A stretch of 64,000 nt of DNA from Micromonospora yangpuensis (GCF_900091615.1 NZ_FMIA01000002.1:1984001-2048000); one strand, 5' to 3'. Positions 27,693 through 36,596 are shown, numbered from the stretch's first letter. A program made the numbers and translations. The notes: a model not told the origin generated them from the sequence alone.

Positions 27693-28484
27693 GTGACGGA
27701 CGAGCGGGAACGGTACTTCCGCCGACTGCGCCGGCTGCGCCGGTCGGCCCGACGGTGGAGCGTCACCGCCGGTGGACTCGGCGGCACCGCGGCCGTGCTC
27801 ATCCCGTACGCGGGGGTGGGTCTGCCGGACGCGGCCTGGGCCGGGGCTGCCGGCACCGCCGTCGCGATGGCCGTCTGGCGCTGGATCGACCTGCGGGCGC
27901 TTGCCGCCCAGCCGGCGCCCGCCCCGGTCGACCCGGCCGAGGCCGCGGCCCGTTCCCGGGCCCGCCTGGTCGCCGCCGTCGAACGGCTGCCCGCCGGGGC
28001 GGGAGTGCTGGCCGAGGTGCGTCGGGTCCGGTCCCGGGTGGCGCTGCGGGGCACCTCGGTCGCCCCGCTCTGGGCCCGGCTGGACCAGGCCGCGTTGGCT
28101 CTCGGCGGGATGTCCGGCCGGTTGACCGGGCTGGCCGCTCCCGTGCTCGGGCAGGCCGCCGAGGCCGACCGGTCGCTGCGGGAGCTGGCCGGCCGGGTGG
28201 TGAGCGTGGAACGGGCGCTGCGGCTGGCGCCGGCCGAGCCCCGCTCGCCGCTGGCCGACGCCCACCGGGAGCTGGTAGAGCAGTTGACCAGTGGGGTCAC
28301 CGCGTACGAGCAGCTGGTGGTCGCCGCCGCCGGTTACCTCGCCGAGGATTCCCGCCCCACCGGCACCGAGCACGTCGCCGCATCCCGGTTGACCGAGGCC
28401 ACCGACCTGCTGCACGGCGTCTCCTCGGCCCTGGCCGAGCTGCGCGCCACCGGCCCGGCCCGGCTGCGCACCCCCACCACCTGA
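27693..28484 (+). CDS. pspM: PspM-like phage-shock membrane partner
   Basis: A 263-aa protein with a basic N terminus (RYFRRLRRLRRSARRWSV), two adjacent TM segments (about 23-60, GGLGGTAAVLIPYAGVGLPD and AWAGAAGTAVAMAVWRW) and a long helical C-terminal domain. By position and layout it corresponds to Rv2743c/PspM, the membrane partner of PspA. GTG 27693 has GAGGAGG 6 nt upstream. There is no obvious PspN gene after it. Confidence 0.8.
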   Translation: MTDERERYFRRLRRLRRSARRWSVTAGGLGGTAAVLIPYAGVGLPDAAWAGAAGTAVAMAVWRWIDLRALAAQPAPAPVDPAEAAARSRARLVAAVERLPAGAGVLAEVRRVRSRVALRGTSVAPLWARLDQAALALGGMSGRLTGLAAPVLGQAAEADRSLRELAGRVVSVERALRLAPAEPRSPLADAHRELVEQLTSGVTAYEQLVVAAAGYLAEDSRPTGTEHVAASRLTEATDLLHGVSSALAELRATGPARLRTPTT

Positions 28485-28544
28485 GCCGCCTGCTGCTGAC
28501 CGGGCCCGCCCGCTGCCGATTCGCGGAAACCGGTGGCATCCCCG

Positions 28545-29417
28545 TCACGGGCCGGGTGCCCGGCCGGATCGGTTGCTGCGGTGCCAGGACGCGGGTTGAG
28601 CCGGTGGGGCGGAGTTGGCGCTGGCCGAGCTACCAGCGGCGGGAGTGGCCGGAGGCGACAGGTTGACGGCCGCCATGGCGGCCGTCAGCTCCGGCGGCGG
28701 CCCGGGGTAGGGCGGCGGTGGCGGGTACGCGGGCGGGCCTGGCGTCCCGTCGTAGGCCGGCACCTCCCTCGGCCGGTAGGTGAGCGGGCGGGCCGGGCCC
28801 GGGAGGTAGGTCTCCGGATTCCGCCGATTCGGCAGTGCCGGCTCGTAGCTCTGCAGCCACGCCAGCCGCCTGTGCGCCGCTGATCCGGGTCTGAGCAGCG
28901 CGGACCAGCCGTGTTCGGCGAGCGTGGTGAGGACGGTGTCGCTGACGTGGGCCTGCCGGTCGAGATCGCGCAGTCGCCGGCCGATGTCGAACGGCTGTTC
29001 TTCGGCCTTGAGCCGGGTCCACCCGGGGAGTCGGCGGGCCGTGAACACGGTGACCTCGACCGTGTCGGTCCGCGCGGGGAGTCGACCGCCCTGCTCGTGG
29101 CACCGCTGGGCGAGTTGCGCCATCGCGTTGCGGTAGCCGAGGGGGGTGAGTTCGCCCGCCATGGCCACTCTGTCCAGCCACTCCGGCAGGACACCGTCCC
29201 GGACGAGCTGCGCCCTGATCCGCTCCGGCATCGCCATCGGCCCGCCGTACTCCCAGCGGGTGATGTTCGTCCACCGGCGCAGGTTGTCGCGGACGTCCGG
29301 ATGAGCGGCCCGGTCCATCACCACCTTCTCGTCGCGGACCCGGATCCTGCCGGCGCGGTGATCAGCCAGGTAGTGGCGGACGAAGTCCAACCACTCCTGG
29401 TCGGTGCTCGGGGCCAT
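28545..29417 (-). CDS. Hypothetical protein, soluble domain plus Pro-rich tail
   Basis: A 290-aa protein I do not recognise. Residues 1-200 look globular and polar (STDQEWLDFVRHYLADHRAG, RWTNITRWEYGGPMAMPERI), and 215-290 are Pro/Ala-rich (PPAYPPPPPYPGPPPEL). No signal peptide or TM segment. The start region mentions no known HTH motif. ATG 29417 has AAAGGA upstream. It is isolated between pspM (convergent) and the oxidase-like gene upstream on the same strand. Confidence 0.7.
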   Translation of the reverse strand: MAPSTDQEWLDFVRHYLADHRAGRIRVRDEKVVMDRAAHPDVRDNLRRWTNITRWEYGGPMAMPERIRAQLVRDGVLPEWLDRVAMAGELTPLGYRNAMAQLAQRCHEQGGRLPARTDTVEVTVFTARRLPGWTRLKAEEQPFDIGRRLRDLDRQAHVSDTVLTTLAEHGWSALLRPGSAAHRRLAWLQSYEPALPNRRNPETYLPGPARPLTYRPREVPAYDGTPGPPAYPPPPPYPGPPPELTAAMAAVNLSPPATPAAGSSASANSAPPAQPASWHRSNRSGRAPGP

Positions 29418-29521
29418 CGACCGTCCTTTCCGGAGACTGTGCGGGAACTACGGAAGGCGGAGCCCACGGTTCAGTCCGTGGCACAACTCGCCACCGAAAC
29501 CCGGACCATCGGCAGTGGCGG

Positions 29522-32500
29522 TCAGGGCCGGTCCGGTGGGGCGGTGGTGACCGGGATCGGGCCGGTGAACGGGGAGGTGCCGACGACGTTGAACGACCGG
29601 ACCCGGTAGAAGTAGGTGGTTCCCCGGGTGAGTCCGCTGTTGGTGAAGCCGCGTCCGGTGATGGTGAAGGTGACCAGCTCCCGGCTGAACCGCGGGTCGG
29701 CGGCCCGCTGCACGACGAACCCGGAGCCGGCCCCGGTGGGCGTGGCGCACGCCCAGGTGAGGATCACCGTCGCGGTCTCCGGCGCCGGTGCGCTGGCCGT
29801 CGCCGCCACCGTGTGCGGCACGCTCGGCACCGGGGGCGTGGTGGCCGTCGCCAGCGTCGACCAGGCGGAGACGGCCCCCAGGTAGGTGGTGCGTACCCGG
29901 TAGTAGTACGTGGTCTCCGGGGCGAGGACCGGGTCCAGGTGGTGTTCGGCCACCCCGATCGCGGTGGTGGTCGGACCGCTGGTGAAGGTCGGGTTGGTGG
30001 CCCGCTGCACGTCGACGCCGGTGGCGAAGGAACGGTTGCGCCAGGTCAGGGTGACCCGCAGCGGGGCGGTGGCGGGGATCGCCGTGACCAGCCCGGTCGG
30101 CGGGTTCAGCTCGACCGAGGCGGGGACGCTGTTCGACCACGCCGAGCAGCTCGCCGCGTTCTCCGCCCGGATCCGGTAGTGGTAGGTCACCCCCGGGGTG
30201 ACCGTGGCGTCCACGTAGCGGGTCGCGGTGGCGGCCACGGTCAGCCCGGTGACCCCCGCGGTGAACCCCGGGTCGGTGGCGCGTTGCAGGTGGTGGCTGC
30301 TGGCCGCCGGCCGGCCACCGTTGCCGGTCCAGGCCAGCGCGATCGCCGGCAGCGCCGTCGCGGTGCCCGTGACGGCGGTCGCGGTCAGGCCCGACGGCGC
30401 CCGGGGCGAGACCCGCAGCACCAGGGGCCGGCTCATCCCCAGGTCCCGGTGGCCGGCCAGCTGGCTGTGCCAGCGGTACTCCCAGCCCAGGTTGACCTGG
30501 TGGTTGACCACCCGGGCCGGCCGTCCGTCGAGGGGGCTGACGTCGGCCTCGCCGACGGGTGCGCCGGCCGGGCGCAGCGGGTCGAGCAGCCGGACGCTGT
30601 CGCCGAGCTTGAACGGCAGCAGCGGTGCGAACGGGCGTACCGCGACGATCACGTCCTCGCGGGGGTGGACCCGGACGATCTGCTTCCACCCCCGCTCGTT
30701 GTCGTCCGGTGGCCGGATCGCGCCGTCCCAGCCGACCCGGTTGACCAGCTGCACGTCGCAGCCGTCGAGGTGCAGCGGCTGGGTCACCCGGTCGGCGCCG
30801 ACGATCCGCCAGAGCTGCGTGCCGTCGCCGACCGCGCCGACCGGGATGGCCGGGTCGCCGACGTCGAGCACCTCGGTGGCCGGGTCGTTCGGGCCCAGCG
30901 GCAGGACGGCCGGGTTCCCCGGGCCGCCGACCGGATGCCCGACACCGAGCCGGCCGGTGCGGCGTCCGTGGTCGCGGTCGAAGATCGGCCGTACCCCCTT
31001 GACGGCCAGGGGCAGGGTGACCGGCCCGGCGGCACCGACCGGGGTGATCTCGACCGTGTCGGCGTGCGCCGACACCACGGTCTGGAGGGCGGTGCGGGTG
31101 CCGAAGGCCCGGTCGTACGCCGGCTGCGGCACGATCGGCGGGCGCTGGCTGGCCGCGTACGCGCCGGGCAGCCGCTCGGCCAGCCGGTCCCGGTCGTACG
31201 GTGGGTCCGCCGCGCCGTGCACCCGGATCTGCAGCAGGGTACGGGTGTTCGGCCCGTACCCGGGGCGGGTCCGGGGTGGCCCGCCGACGTCGGTGCGGTC
31301 GGGTGCGGCGCTGTGCTGGTCGTAGCGGGGATCGAAGCAGGGCAGCGGCGCCGGGCAGTCGTTGTAGAGGATCAGGACGCTGCCCGGGGCGACGGTGGAG
31401 AAGTCGACCACCACGTCGGCCCGTTCGCCGGGGGAGAGCAGCAGGGCGTGGCCGGCCACGTTGAGCACGGTCGGGTCCTGCCGGTCGTAGCGGTAGCCGA
31501 CCGGTCGGGCGGCGAGCACCGCCGGGGCGGGCAGCAGCCCGCACTCGTTGCCGATCTGGATCAGGTCCGGGCCGGCGGCCTGCGGGTCGGGTACCCCGCC
31601 GTCGCGTCCGTCGACCGGCCAGTGCGGCGGCCGCCCCGGGGCCCGGACCGCCTCCACCATCGGCACCTCGCCGGCGTCGGCGTCGGCGAGGCTGCCGTCG
31701 GGACGCCACATCGGCTGGTCCGAGGCGGCCCGGTACAGCCCCAGGTTGAGGCTGCGGTCCGCGCACGCGTTCAGGATCCGGAACCGGTACGCCTTCGGCC
31801 GGACCACCAGGTACGGGTACGCGCAGCCGTTGATCACCGGGGTGTCGCCGTACGCCTCGGGCACCGCGCTCGGGTGCGGCACCCCCGGGGTCAGCGGCGG
31901 CTCGTCAGGTGCGGTGACCGGGTCGTGGTGCGGGTTGGACACCGGCGCCGGTGCGTCCGGTCGCTGACCGCCGGACGGGTCGCGGGGCGGGCCCGGGCGG
32001 TCGTCGGGTCGGGACCAGGGGCCGTAGTCCCAGCGGCCGGTCCGGTTGCCTCCCGACGGGTGGTACGGGTTCTGCCGGGGCTGGTAGACGTGCGGATGCC
32101 AGAGGTCACCCCGGGCCCCCCAGCGGTCCCGGTCCCAGGTCGGATCCTCCGCGGCCAGCTGCGCGTCGTCGGGTACGAAGGTCTTGTCCTGAATGATCAA
32201 CGGAAGCTGTTCGGTGGGCAGCACCCCGTCGGCGACCAGCTGATCCTCGGCCGGATCGGTAAGCAGGTACGGCGCGAGCTGCCCGCTGTAGACGGTGAGC
32301 CGGGCCAGCCCCAGCGTGTTGTCGTGCAGCCACATCAGCCGGCCACTCTGGTCGTTCGGGTAGTACAACGTGGTGGCGCCGGCACCCGGCGGCGGCATGT
32401 CGGGCACGTGGGTCAACCCCACCCCGGTCGGGTACGGGGTGATCTCGCCGGCCGGGGTCACCCAGTGCAGCGGGTTGCCGGCGCTGGTCCAGCCGGTGAG

Positions 32501-33169
32501 CGCGCCCTGCAGGCGCGGCACCGCCCGGTTCTGCGGGTACGGCGCGGGTCCGCCCAGCGGGCCGGTCCCGGCCCCGGCCACCGACGGGTCGACCGGCAGG
32601 AACAGGTCGCCGGCCCGGCCGGTGGGCAGCTGGTTGATGAACTTGACCCGCACCGGCCGGCCGCGTCGCGCGGCGATCAGCGGACCGTGCAGGTACGGCC
32701 GGTCCGGTGGGGTGAGCGTGTTGTGCCCGGTCGGGTCGGTGCCCAGGTTGAGCTGGCGGTAGCCGCGCAGCCGGGTGGTGGGCAGGTCCCGGTGCAGGCG
32801 TTGGCGGTACTCCTGCAACCCGATCTCGTAGTAGTCGCAGCCCGGGTAGGTGATGGTGTCGGGCATCGCCACCGGCAGGTGTCCGCCGAGGGCGTTGCGG
32901 CCGTGCGGGCCGGGCAGCGGCAGCGCGTCGACGAACTTGCGCAGGCCGGTGCCGCGGACCACCTGGCCGGCGGCGGTCGGCACCGGCCGTCCGCTGGTGG
33001 CGAAGTTCGGCACCGGCCCGAAACAGCGGGGTACGGCGGCCGGGTCGAGGCTGGTCGGGGTGGTCGCCGCCGGTGCGGCCGACTCGCCGGTACGGGCCGC
33101 CGGCACCCTCGTGGTGCCCCGGGTGAGCCGGTCGAGCCAGGTGTGCCGGAGTCTGCGGAACATGGCCAT
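29522..33169 (-). CDS. CotA-like multicopper-oxidase fold lacking most copper ligands, fused to three fibronectin type III domains
   Basis: About 1215 aa. Residues 100-920 follow the CotA/bilirubin-oxidase layout (VRVKFINQLPTG, MWLHDNTLGLARLTVYSG, QPLHLDGCDVQLVNR, RWHSQLAGHRDLGMSRPLVL), but ligand motifs are altered. HLHG is RLQG at 219-222, HDH is HDN at 282-284, HPxHLH is QPLHLD at 797-802, and HCH...H is HSQ...H at 901-907 with the type 1 Cys replaced by Ser. Three FnIII domains follow (about 925-1020, 1025-1118, 1122-1213). No signal peptide is evident. ATG 33169 has GGGAG upstream; GTG 33190 and ATG 33163 are alternatives. It is probably not a laccase; a structural or binding role is inferred. 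Confidence 0.8.
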   Translation of the reverse strand: MAMFRRLRHTWLDRLTRGTTRVPAARTGESAAPAATTPTSLDPAAVPRCFGPVPNFATSGRPVPTAAGQVVRGTGLRKFVDALPLPGPHGRNALGGHLPVAMPDTITYPGCDYYEIGLQEYRQRLHRDLPTTRLRGYRQLNLGTDPTGHNTLTPPDRPYLHGPLIAARRGRPVRVKFINQLPTGRAGDLFLPVDPSVAGAGTGPLGGPAPYPQNRAVPRLQGALTGWTSAGNPLHWVTPAGEITPYPTGVGLTHVPDMPPPGAGATTLYYPNDQSGRLMWLHDNTLGLARLTVYSGQLAPYLLTDPAEDQLVADGVLPTEQLPLIIQDKTFVPDDAQLAAEDPTWDRDRWGARGDLWHPHVYQPRQNPYHPSGGNRTGRWDYGPWSRPDDRPGPPRDPSGGQRPDAPAPVSNPHHDPVTAPDEPPLTPGVPHPSAVPEAYGDTPVINGCAYPYLVVRPKAYRFRILNACADRSLNLGLYRAASDQPMWRPDGSLADADAGEVPMVEAVRAPGRPPHWPVDGRDGGVPDPQAAGPDLIQIGNECGLLPAPAVLAARPVGYRYDRQDPTVLNVAGHALLLSPGERADVVVDFSTVAPGSVLILYNDCPAPLPCFDPRYDQHSAAPDRTDVGGPPRTRPGYGPNTRTLLQIRVHGAADPPYDRDRLAERLPGAYAASQRPPIVPQPAYDRAFGTRTALQTVVSAHADTVEITPVGAAGPVTLPLAVKGVRPIFDRDHGRRTGRLGVGHPVGGPGNPAVLPLGPNDPATEVLDVGDPAIPVGAVGDGTQLWRIVGADRVTQPLHLDGCDVQLVNRVGWDGAIRPPDDNERGWKQIVRVHPREDVIVAVRPFAPLLPFKLGDSVRLLDPLRPAGAPVGEADVSPLDGRPARVVNHQVNLGWEYRWHSQLAGHRDLGMSRPLVLRVSPRAPSGLTATAVTGTATALPAIALAWTGNGGRPAASSHHLQRATDPGFTAGVTGLTVAATATRYVDATVTPGVTYHYRIRAENAASCSAWSNSVPASVELNPPTGLVTAIPATAPLRVTLTWRNRSFATGVDVQRATNPTFTSGPTTTAIGVAEHHLDPVLAPETTYYYRVRTTYLGAVSAWSTLATATTPPVPSVPHTVAATASAPAPETATVILTWACATPTGAGSGFVVQRAADPRFSRELVTFTITGRGFTNSGLTRGTTYFYRVRSFNVVGTSPFTGPIPVTTAPPDRP

Positions 33170-33335
33170 GACGCTCCCGGGTCGCGGCACGGGCGGGCCG
33201 GCCCGCCGGTCGGCGGCCCGCCCCCACGTGGTGGTCTGCTGACGAGAGGTGGTCGTTCGACAACAGAATGCGACCGCCGGAGGGCTGCGAGGAATTACCC
33301 AATCGTCCGAAAATCGGCGTCGGTCCGGCCCGGTG

Positions 33336-34130
33336 TCAGGGTTGTTCCGGTTGGCAGCGCGGGCACCAGTAGGTGACCCGGTCGGCCTGCTCCCGTTTGT
33401 CGATCGCGGTGCCGCAACGGCGACAGGGCTGGGCCCGCCGGCCGTAGACGTAGCTGGTCGCGCCCCGGTGCAGCGACCCGGTGGTGCTCTGGGTCCACCG
33501 GCCCCGGTTGGCCGCGAGCAGCCGCTGCGCCAGCGTCACCAGGCCGGCCAGGTCTGGCACCGACCCGACCGGGGTCCACGGCCAGATGCCGCGCAGGAAC
33601 AACACCTCGCACTTGTAGAGGTTGCCCACCCCGGCCAGGTTGCGCTGGTCCAACAGCGCCTCGGCGACGGTGACCTCGGGCCGGGCGGCCAACCGCCGGA
33701 CCGCCTCCTGCGGATCCCAGTCCGGCCCGAGCAGGTCCGGCCCGAGCCGGCCGACCAGGGTCGCCTCCTCGGTGGTCGGCACCAGGGCCAGCTCGTGCAG
33801 GTGGTAGCCGACCGCCACCGCACCCGGGCTACGCAGCACCACCCGGATCAGGTGCGCCGGTCGGGCCGTCCACCGTTCCCCCGGCGCGTACGCCCGCCAC
33901 GCGCCGTCCATCCGCAGGTGCGAGTGCAGGGTACGACGCTCGGCGCCGGCCGGGTCGGCCAGTCGCAACAGCAGGTGCTTGCCCCGGCTGGCCGACTCGA
34001 GCACGGTCCAGCCGGCCAGCTCGACCCCGGCCAGCTGCGGCACCCGGAAGTCGGTGCCGGTCAGCCGGCTACCCGCCAGCGCCCGGTGCAGGACGCGAGC
34101 GGTGTTCCAGACGGTGTCACCCTCGGGCAC
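33336..34130 (-). CDS. nei2: Nei/Fpg family DNA glycosylase (endonuclease VIII type)
   Basis: A 264-aa glycosylase/AP lyase. The mature N terminus would be P2-E3-G4-D5 (MPEGDTVWNTARVLH), characteristic of Nei. The helix-two-turn-helix contains AEALLDQRNLAGVGNLYKCE, and the C-terminal zinc finger is CRRCGTAIDKREQADRVTYW then CPRC. It removes oxidised pyrimidines and nicks the strand. The start codon is GTG. In mycobacteria a Nei gene is adjacent to lhr; here lhr is 3.8 kb away. Confidence 0.93.
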   Translation of the reverse strand: MPEGDTVWNTARVLHRALAGSRLTGTDFRVPQLAGVELAGWTVLESASRGKHLLLRLADPAGAERRTLHSHLRMDGAWRAYAPGERWTARPAHLIRVVLRSPGAVAVGYHLHELALVPTTEEATLVGRLGPDLLGPDWDPQEAVRRLAARPEVTVAEALLDQRNLAGVGNLYKCEVLFLRGIWPWTPVGSVPDLAGLVTLAQRLLAANRGRWTQSTTGSLHRGATSYVYGRRAQPCRRCGTAIDKREQADRVTYWCPRCQPEQP

Positions 34131-34200
34131 CTGACCATCCTGCCTGGTCGGCGTGGGTCAGGACGCTCCTGGCGGCGTTTCCCGGGCGCGTTGCCGGCCG

Positions 34201-34311
34201 GCCGGTCAGGGCCGGCCGGCCGGTCAGGGCCGTTCGTCCGGGCGGCCGGTCAGGGCCGTTCGCCCGGCTGGCCGGTCATGGCCGCTGTTTTGGGGCGGGC
34301 CGGTCAGGGCC
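34201..34311. repeat. Five copies of GCCGGTCAGGGCC-type motif
   Basis: The 13-mer GCCGGTCAGGGCC (one copy with CATGG) starts at 34201, 34219, 34245, 34271 and 34299, separated by variants of GTTCGTCCGGGCG. It fills the spacer between the Nei and CPCC genes and runs into the end of the CPCC reading frame. Confidence 0.85.
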
Positions 34312-34585
34312 GCTCCTCCGGGCGGGGCGGCCGGACCATGTCCTGGTAGCGGGGGTGGCTGGCGCCGTACACGGCGTAGTTGAGTCGGGCGTGCGAGAGG
34401 CTCAGGTCACCGTTGGGGCCGCCCCGTACCACCTCGGCGTCGGCGTCACCCTGACCGTCGTCGGTCCAGAAGCAGACCGGACAGGTCCCCCCGCCGGTCC
34501 GACAGGCGCAACAGGGACAGGCGGCCGGAACCCATTGATCACCCACCGGGGAAGCATTCCACACCGCCGGAGCGGACTGGAGCAC
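34304..34585 (-). CDS. Cysteine-rich CPCC family protein
   Basis: Up to 93 aa with ACPCCACRTGGGTCPVCFWT followed by DDGQGD, the Cys_rich_CPCC pattern, which is likely a small zinc-binding fold. NLSLSHARLNYAVYGASHPR-like text (here DLSLSHARLNYAVYGASHPR) is also typical. The GTG at 34585 is the longest start; a GTG about 15 codons later would give MGDQWVPAACPCC and is also plausible. Function unknown. Confidence 0.75.
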   Translation of the reverse strand: MLQSAPAVWNASPVGDQWVPAACPCCACRTGGGTCPVCFWTDDGQGDADAEVVRGGPNGDLSLSHARLNYAVYGASHPRYQDMVRPPRPEERP

Positions 34586-34607
34586 GGGAGCGTACCGATT
34601 GTTGCGC

Positions 34608-35504
34608 TCACCGCGATCGGGCGCTCACGGTCAGCAGATCGCCGGGCGTCACCGCCAGCAGGTCCACCGCCCGTCCACCGTTCACCGCGATCGCCACCCG
34701 ATCGGCCGAGTCGCCGTACACCACCAACTCGCCGTGGCCCGCGTCGGCGAAGGTCTCCCCGCGTACCGCCGGTTGACCGGCCCGTGCGGGTGCTGCCGGT
34801 TGACCGGCCCGTGCGGGTGCCGCCGGTTGACCGGCGCGTGCGGGTGCCGCCGGAAACCCGGCGCGTGCGGGTGCTGCCGGGTGGCCGGTGACCGTGAGGG
34901 TCGGTGGTAGGGCGTCGAGCAGGGCCGCCGGGGCGGCCAACTGGACGTTGCCGAAGTGGTCCACGGTGGACACCTCGGCGGTCAGCCCGTCGGTGTCGGC
35001 CCGTACCGTCGGTGTGGGCAGCCGGACCAGGGTGTCCGGGTCGACCGCCGGGCCGGCGGCGGCCAGCGGGTCGCCGCCGGCCAGTCGGGCCGCCACCGGC
35101 GCGAAGACGTCCCGGCCGTGGAAGGTCCGCGACACCCGCGACGCCAGCCAGCGCGGGTCGGTCAACTCCACCGCCGCCCCGATCCCGCCGAGGGCGAGCG
35201 CGGCGTCGACCAGCAGACCGTTGTCCGGCCCGACCAGGAACCCGCCCGGGGTGGCCAGGCCGACGCCGCGCCGGTCCGTGCCGACCCCCGGGTCGACCAC
35301 CGCCACGTGCACCCCCCACGGCAGGTACGGCACGGTCTGGGCGAGCACCGCCGCGCCGCGCCGTACGTCGGCCGCCGGGATCAGGTGGGTCACGTCGATG
35401 ATCCGTGCCTGCGGGGCGAGTCGGGCGAGCACCCCGTGGCAGGCGGCCACGAAACCGTCGGTCAGGCCGTAGTCGGTGGTCAACGAGATCCAGCTCTGCG
35501 CCAT
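34608..35504 (-). CDS. S-adenosyl-L-methionine hydrolase (adenosine-forming), DUF62 family
   Basis: A 298-aa protein of the SAM hydroxide adenosyltransferase/fluorinase fold: ISLTTDYGLTDGFVAACHGV (Asp near the N terminus), VDPGVGTDRRGVGL and FLVGPDNGLL, FHGRDVFAPVAARLA and VDHFGNVQLA. It cleaves SAM to adenosine and methionine. An insert of four 9-residue repeats (PAAPARAGQ-like, 34769-34876) interrupts the C-terminal domain. ATG 35504 is 6 nt after TAGCCT (leaderless). Confidence 0.9.
   Translation of the reverse strand: MAQSWISLTTDYGLTDGFVAACHGVLARLAPQARIIDVTHLIPAADVRRGAAVLAQTVPYLPWGVHVAVVDPGVGTDRRGVGLATPGGFLVGPDNGLLVDAALALGGIGAAVELTDPRWLASRVSRTFHGRDVFAPVAARLAGGDPLAAAGPAVDPDTLVRLPTPTVRADTDGLTAEVSTVDHFGNVQLAAPAALLDALPPTLTVTGHPAAPARAGFPAAPARAGQPAAPARAGQPAAPARAGQPAVRGETFADAGHGELVVYGDSADRVAIAVNGGRAVDLLAVTPGDLLTVSARSR
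34769..34876. repeat. Four in-frame 27-bp repeats inside the SAM hydrolase gene
   Basis: Units start at 34769, 34796, 34823 and 34850 and each encodes PAAPARAG(Q/F). The period of 27 bp is the same as in the membrane-protein repeat at 63117-63305. Confidence 0.9.
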
Positions 35505-35510
35505 CGTCGA

Positions 35511-35516
35511 AGGCTA
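35511..35516 (-). promoter_or_regulatory. Leaderless -10 element for the SAM hydrolase gene
   Basis: On the minus strand TAGCCT is followed by 6 nt and ATG 35504. Confidence 0.6.
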
Positions 35517-35557
35517 ACCAGCCCCGCCGGGCAGCGACAGCTTCCCTGTCGTGGCGG

Positions 35558-36490
35558 TCACCCCCGGGCGGCCGGTGCCGGTACGTCGTCGAGGTACGCC
35601 ACCCCGGTCGCGGCCGTGGAGACCTGCCAGAGGCGCTCGGCGAGGACGGGATCGTCGGCGGGCGCGACGATCCGGCGGGCGTGTACCCGGCTGTCCCACT
35701 TGCGCAGCGACGGGCCGTGCAGGACGCCGGTCTCGGCGGTGGGGCTGGTCGCGGCGTAGAGCAGCGAGATGGTGGCGCGCAGCGGACTGCGGGCCGTCAG
35801 GAGGCCGATGCCGTTGGTCACCACCCGTTCCAGCGCGCCGTCGGGCCGGGTGTTGAGCGGGGTCCGGGACATGCCGGGGTGGGCCAGGAAGCTGCGCACC
35901 GGGCTGCCGGCCCGGCGTAGCCGGCGGTCGAGTTCGGCGCCGAACAGGACGTTTGCCTGCTTCGAGCGGACGTAGCGCACGCCCGGCGAGACGGCCGGGT
36001 CGCCGGCCAGGTTGTCCAGGTCGGGGCCGCTGCGCAGCAGCCGGTACATGCCGGAGGTCACCGTGACCACCCGGGGGAGCCGGTCCGGGGCGAAGAGGTC
36101 CAGCAGCAGGCCGGTCAGGGCGAAGTGGCCCAGGTGATTGGTGGCGAAGACCGGCTCGTACCCCTGGGCGGTCGCCCCGGAGCCGCCGACGTTGGTCCCG
36201 GCGTTGTTGAGCAGCAGGTCGAGGTGGCGGCCCTCGGCGCGCAGTCCGGCGGCGAACGCGCGTACCGAGTCGAGGTCGGCCAGGTCCAGCCGCCGTACCG
36301 TCAGGTCGCCGGTGAGCCCGGAGCGGACCCGTTCGCCCTTGGCCGGGTCCCGGACCGCCATGATCACGCGGGCGCCGCGGGCGGCGAGCCGTTCGGCGGC
36401 GATCAGGCCGAGGCCGCTGCTGGCGCCGGTGACCACCGCCGTGCGGCCGGTCTGGTCGGGCATCTCGTCGAGGGTCCAGGAAACGGGCAC
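35558..36490 (-). CDS. Short-chain dehydrogenase/reductase
   Basis: A 310-aa classical SDR of the retinol-dehydrogenase-like type. The cofactor motif TGASSGLG is near residue 21, LLNNAGTN is the NNAG motif, the catalytic Ser is in VVTVTSGMYR, and Y-x3-K is in GVRYVRSKQAN. GTG 36490 has GGAGGTG 5 nt upstream. It is divergent from a TetR gene with CGGAT-N5-ATCCG palindromes between, so it is probably repressed by that regulator. The substrate is unknown. Confidence 0.92.
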   Translation of the reverse strand: MPVSWTLDEMPDQTGRTAVVTGASSGLGLIAAERLAARGARVIMAVRDPAKGERVRSGLTGDLTVRRLDLADLDSVRAFAAGLRAEGRHLDLLLNNAGTNVGGSGATAQGYEPVFATNHLGHFALTGLLLDLFAPDRLPRVVTVTSGMYRLLRSGPDLDNLAGDPAVSPGVRYVRSKQANVLFGAELDRRLRRAGSPVRSFLAHPGMSRTPLNTRPDGALERVVTNGIGLLTARSPLRATISLLYAATSPTAETGVLHGPSLRKWDSRVHARRIVAPADDPVLAERLWQVSTAATGVAYLDDVPAPAARG

Positions 36491-36512
36491 GCCGCACCTC
36501 CGGTGGCAGTGG

Positions 36513-36531
36513 AGCGGATGAGTTATCCGCT
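36513..36531. promoter_or_regulatory. TetR operator-like palindrome O1
   Basis: AGCGGAT-GAGTT-ATCCGCT, arms of 7 bp, centred about 32 bp upstream of the SDR start. It overlaps a possible -10 (TAACTC on the minus strand). Confidence 0.6.
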
Positions 36532-36557
36532 CAGCTGGGTCGACGGTAGCACGGCAG

Positions 36558-36572
36558 CGGATGACTAATCCG
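36558..36572. promoter_or_regulatory. TetR operator-like palindrome O2
   Basis: CGGAT-GACTA-ATCCG, centred 43 bp from O1 and 22 bp from O3. Confidence 0.6.
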
Positions 36573-36579
36573 ATCTCAT

Positions 36580-36594
36580 CGGATGGATTATCCG
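36580..36594. promoter_or_regulatory. TetR operator-like palindrome O3
   Basis: CGGAT-GGATT-ATCCG, ending 3 bp before the TACTCT -10 box of the regulator gene. This fits autorepression by blocking polymerase. Confidence 0.65.
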
Positions 36595-36596
36595 CG

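Noticed and set aside
29522..33169. Active laccase or bilirubin oxidase
   Set aside because: The essential copper ligands, including the type 1 Cys and most His residues, are substituted, so the enzyme name was not used.
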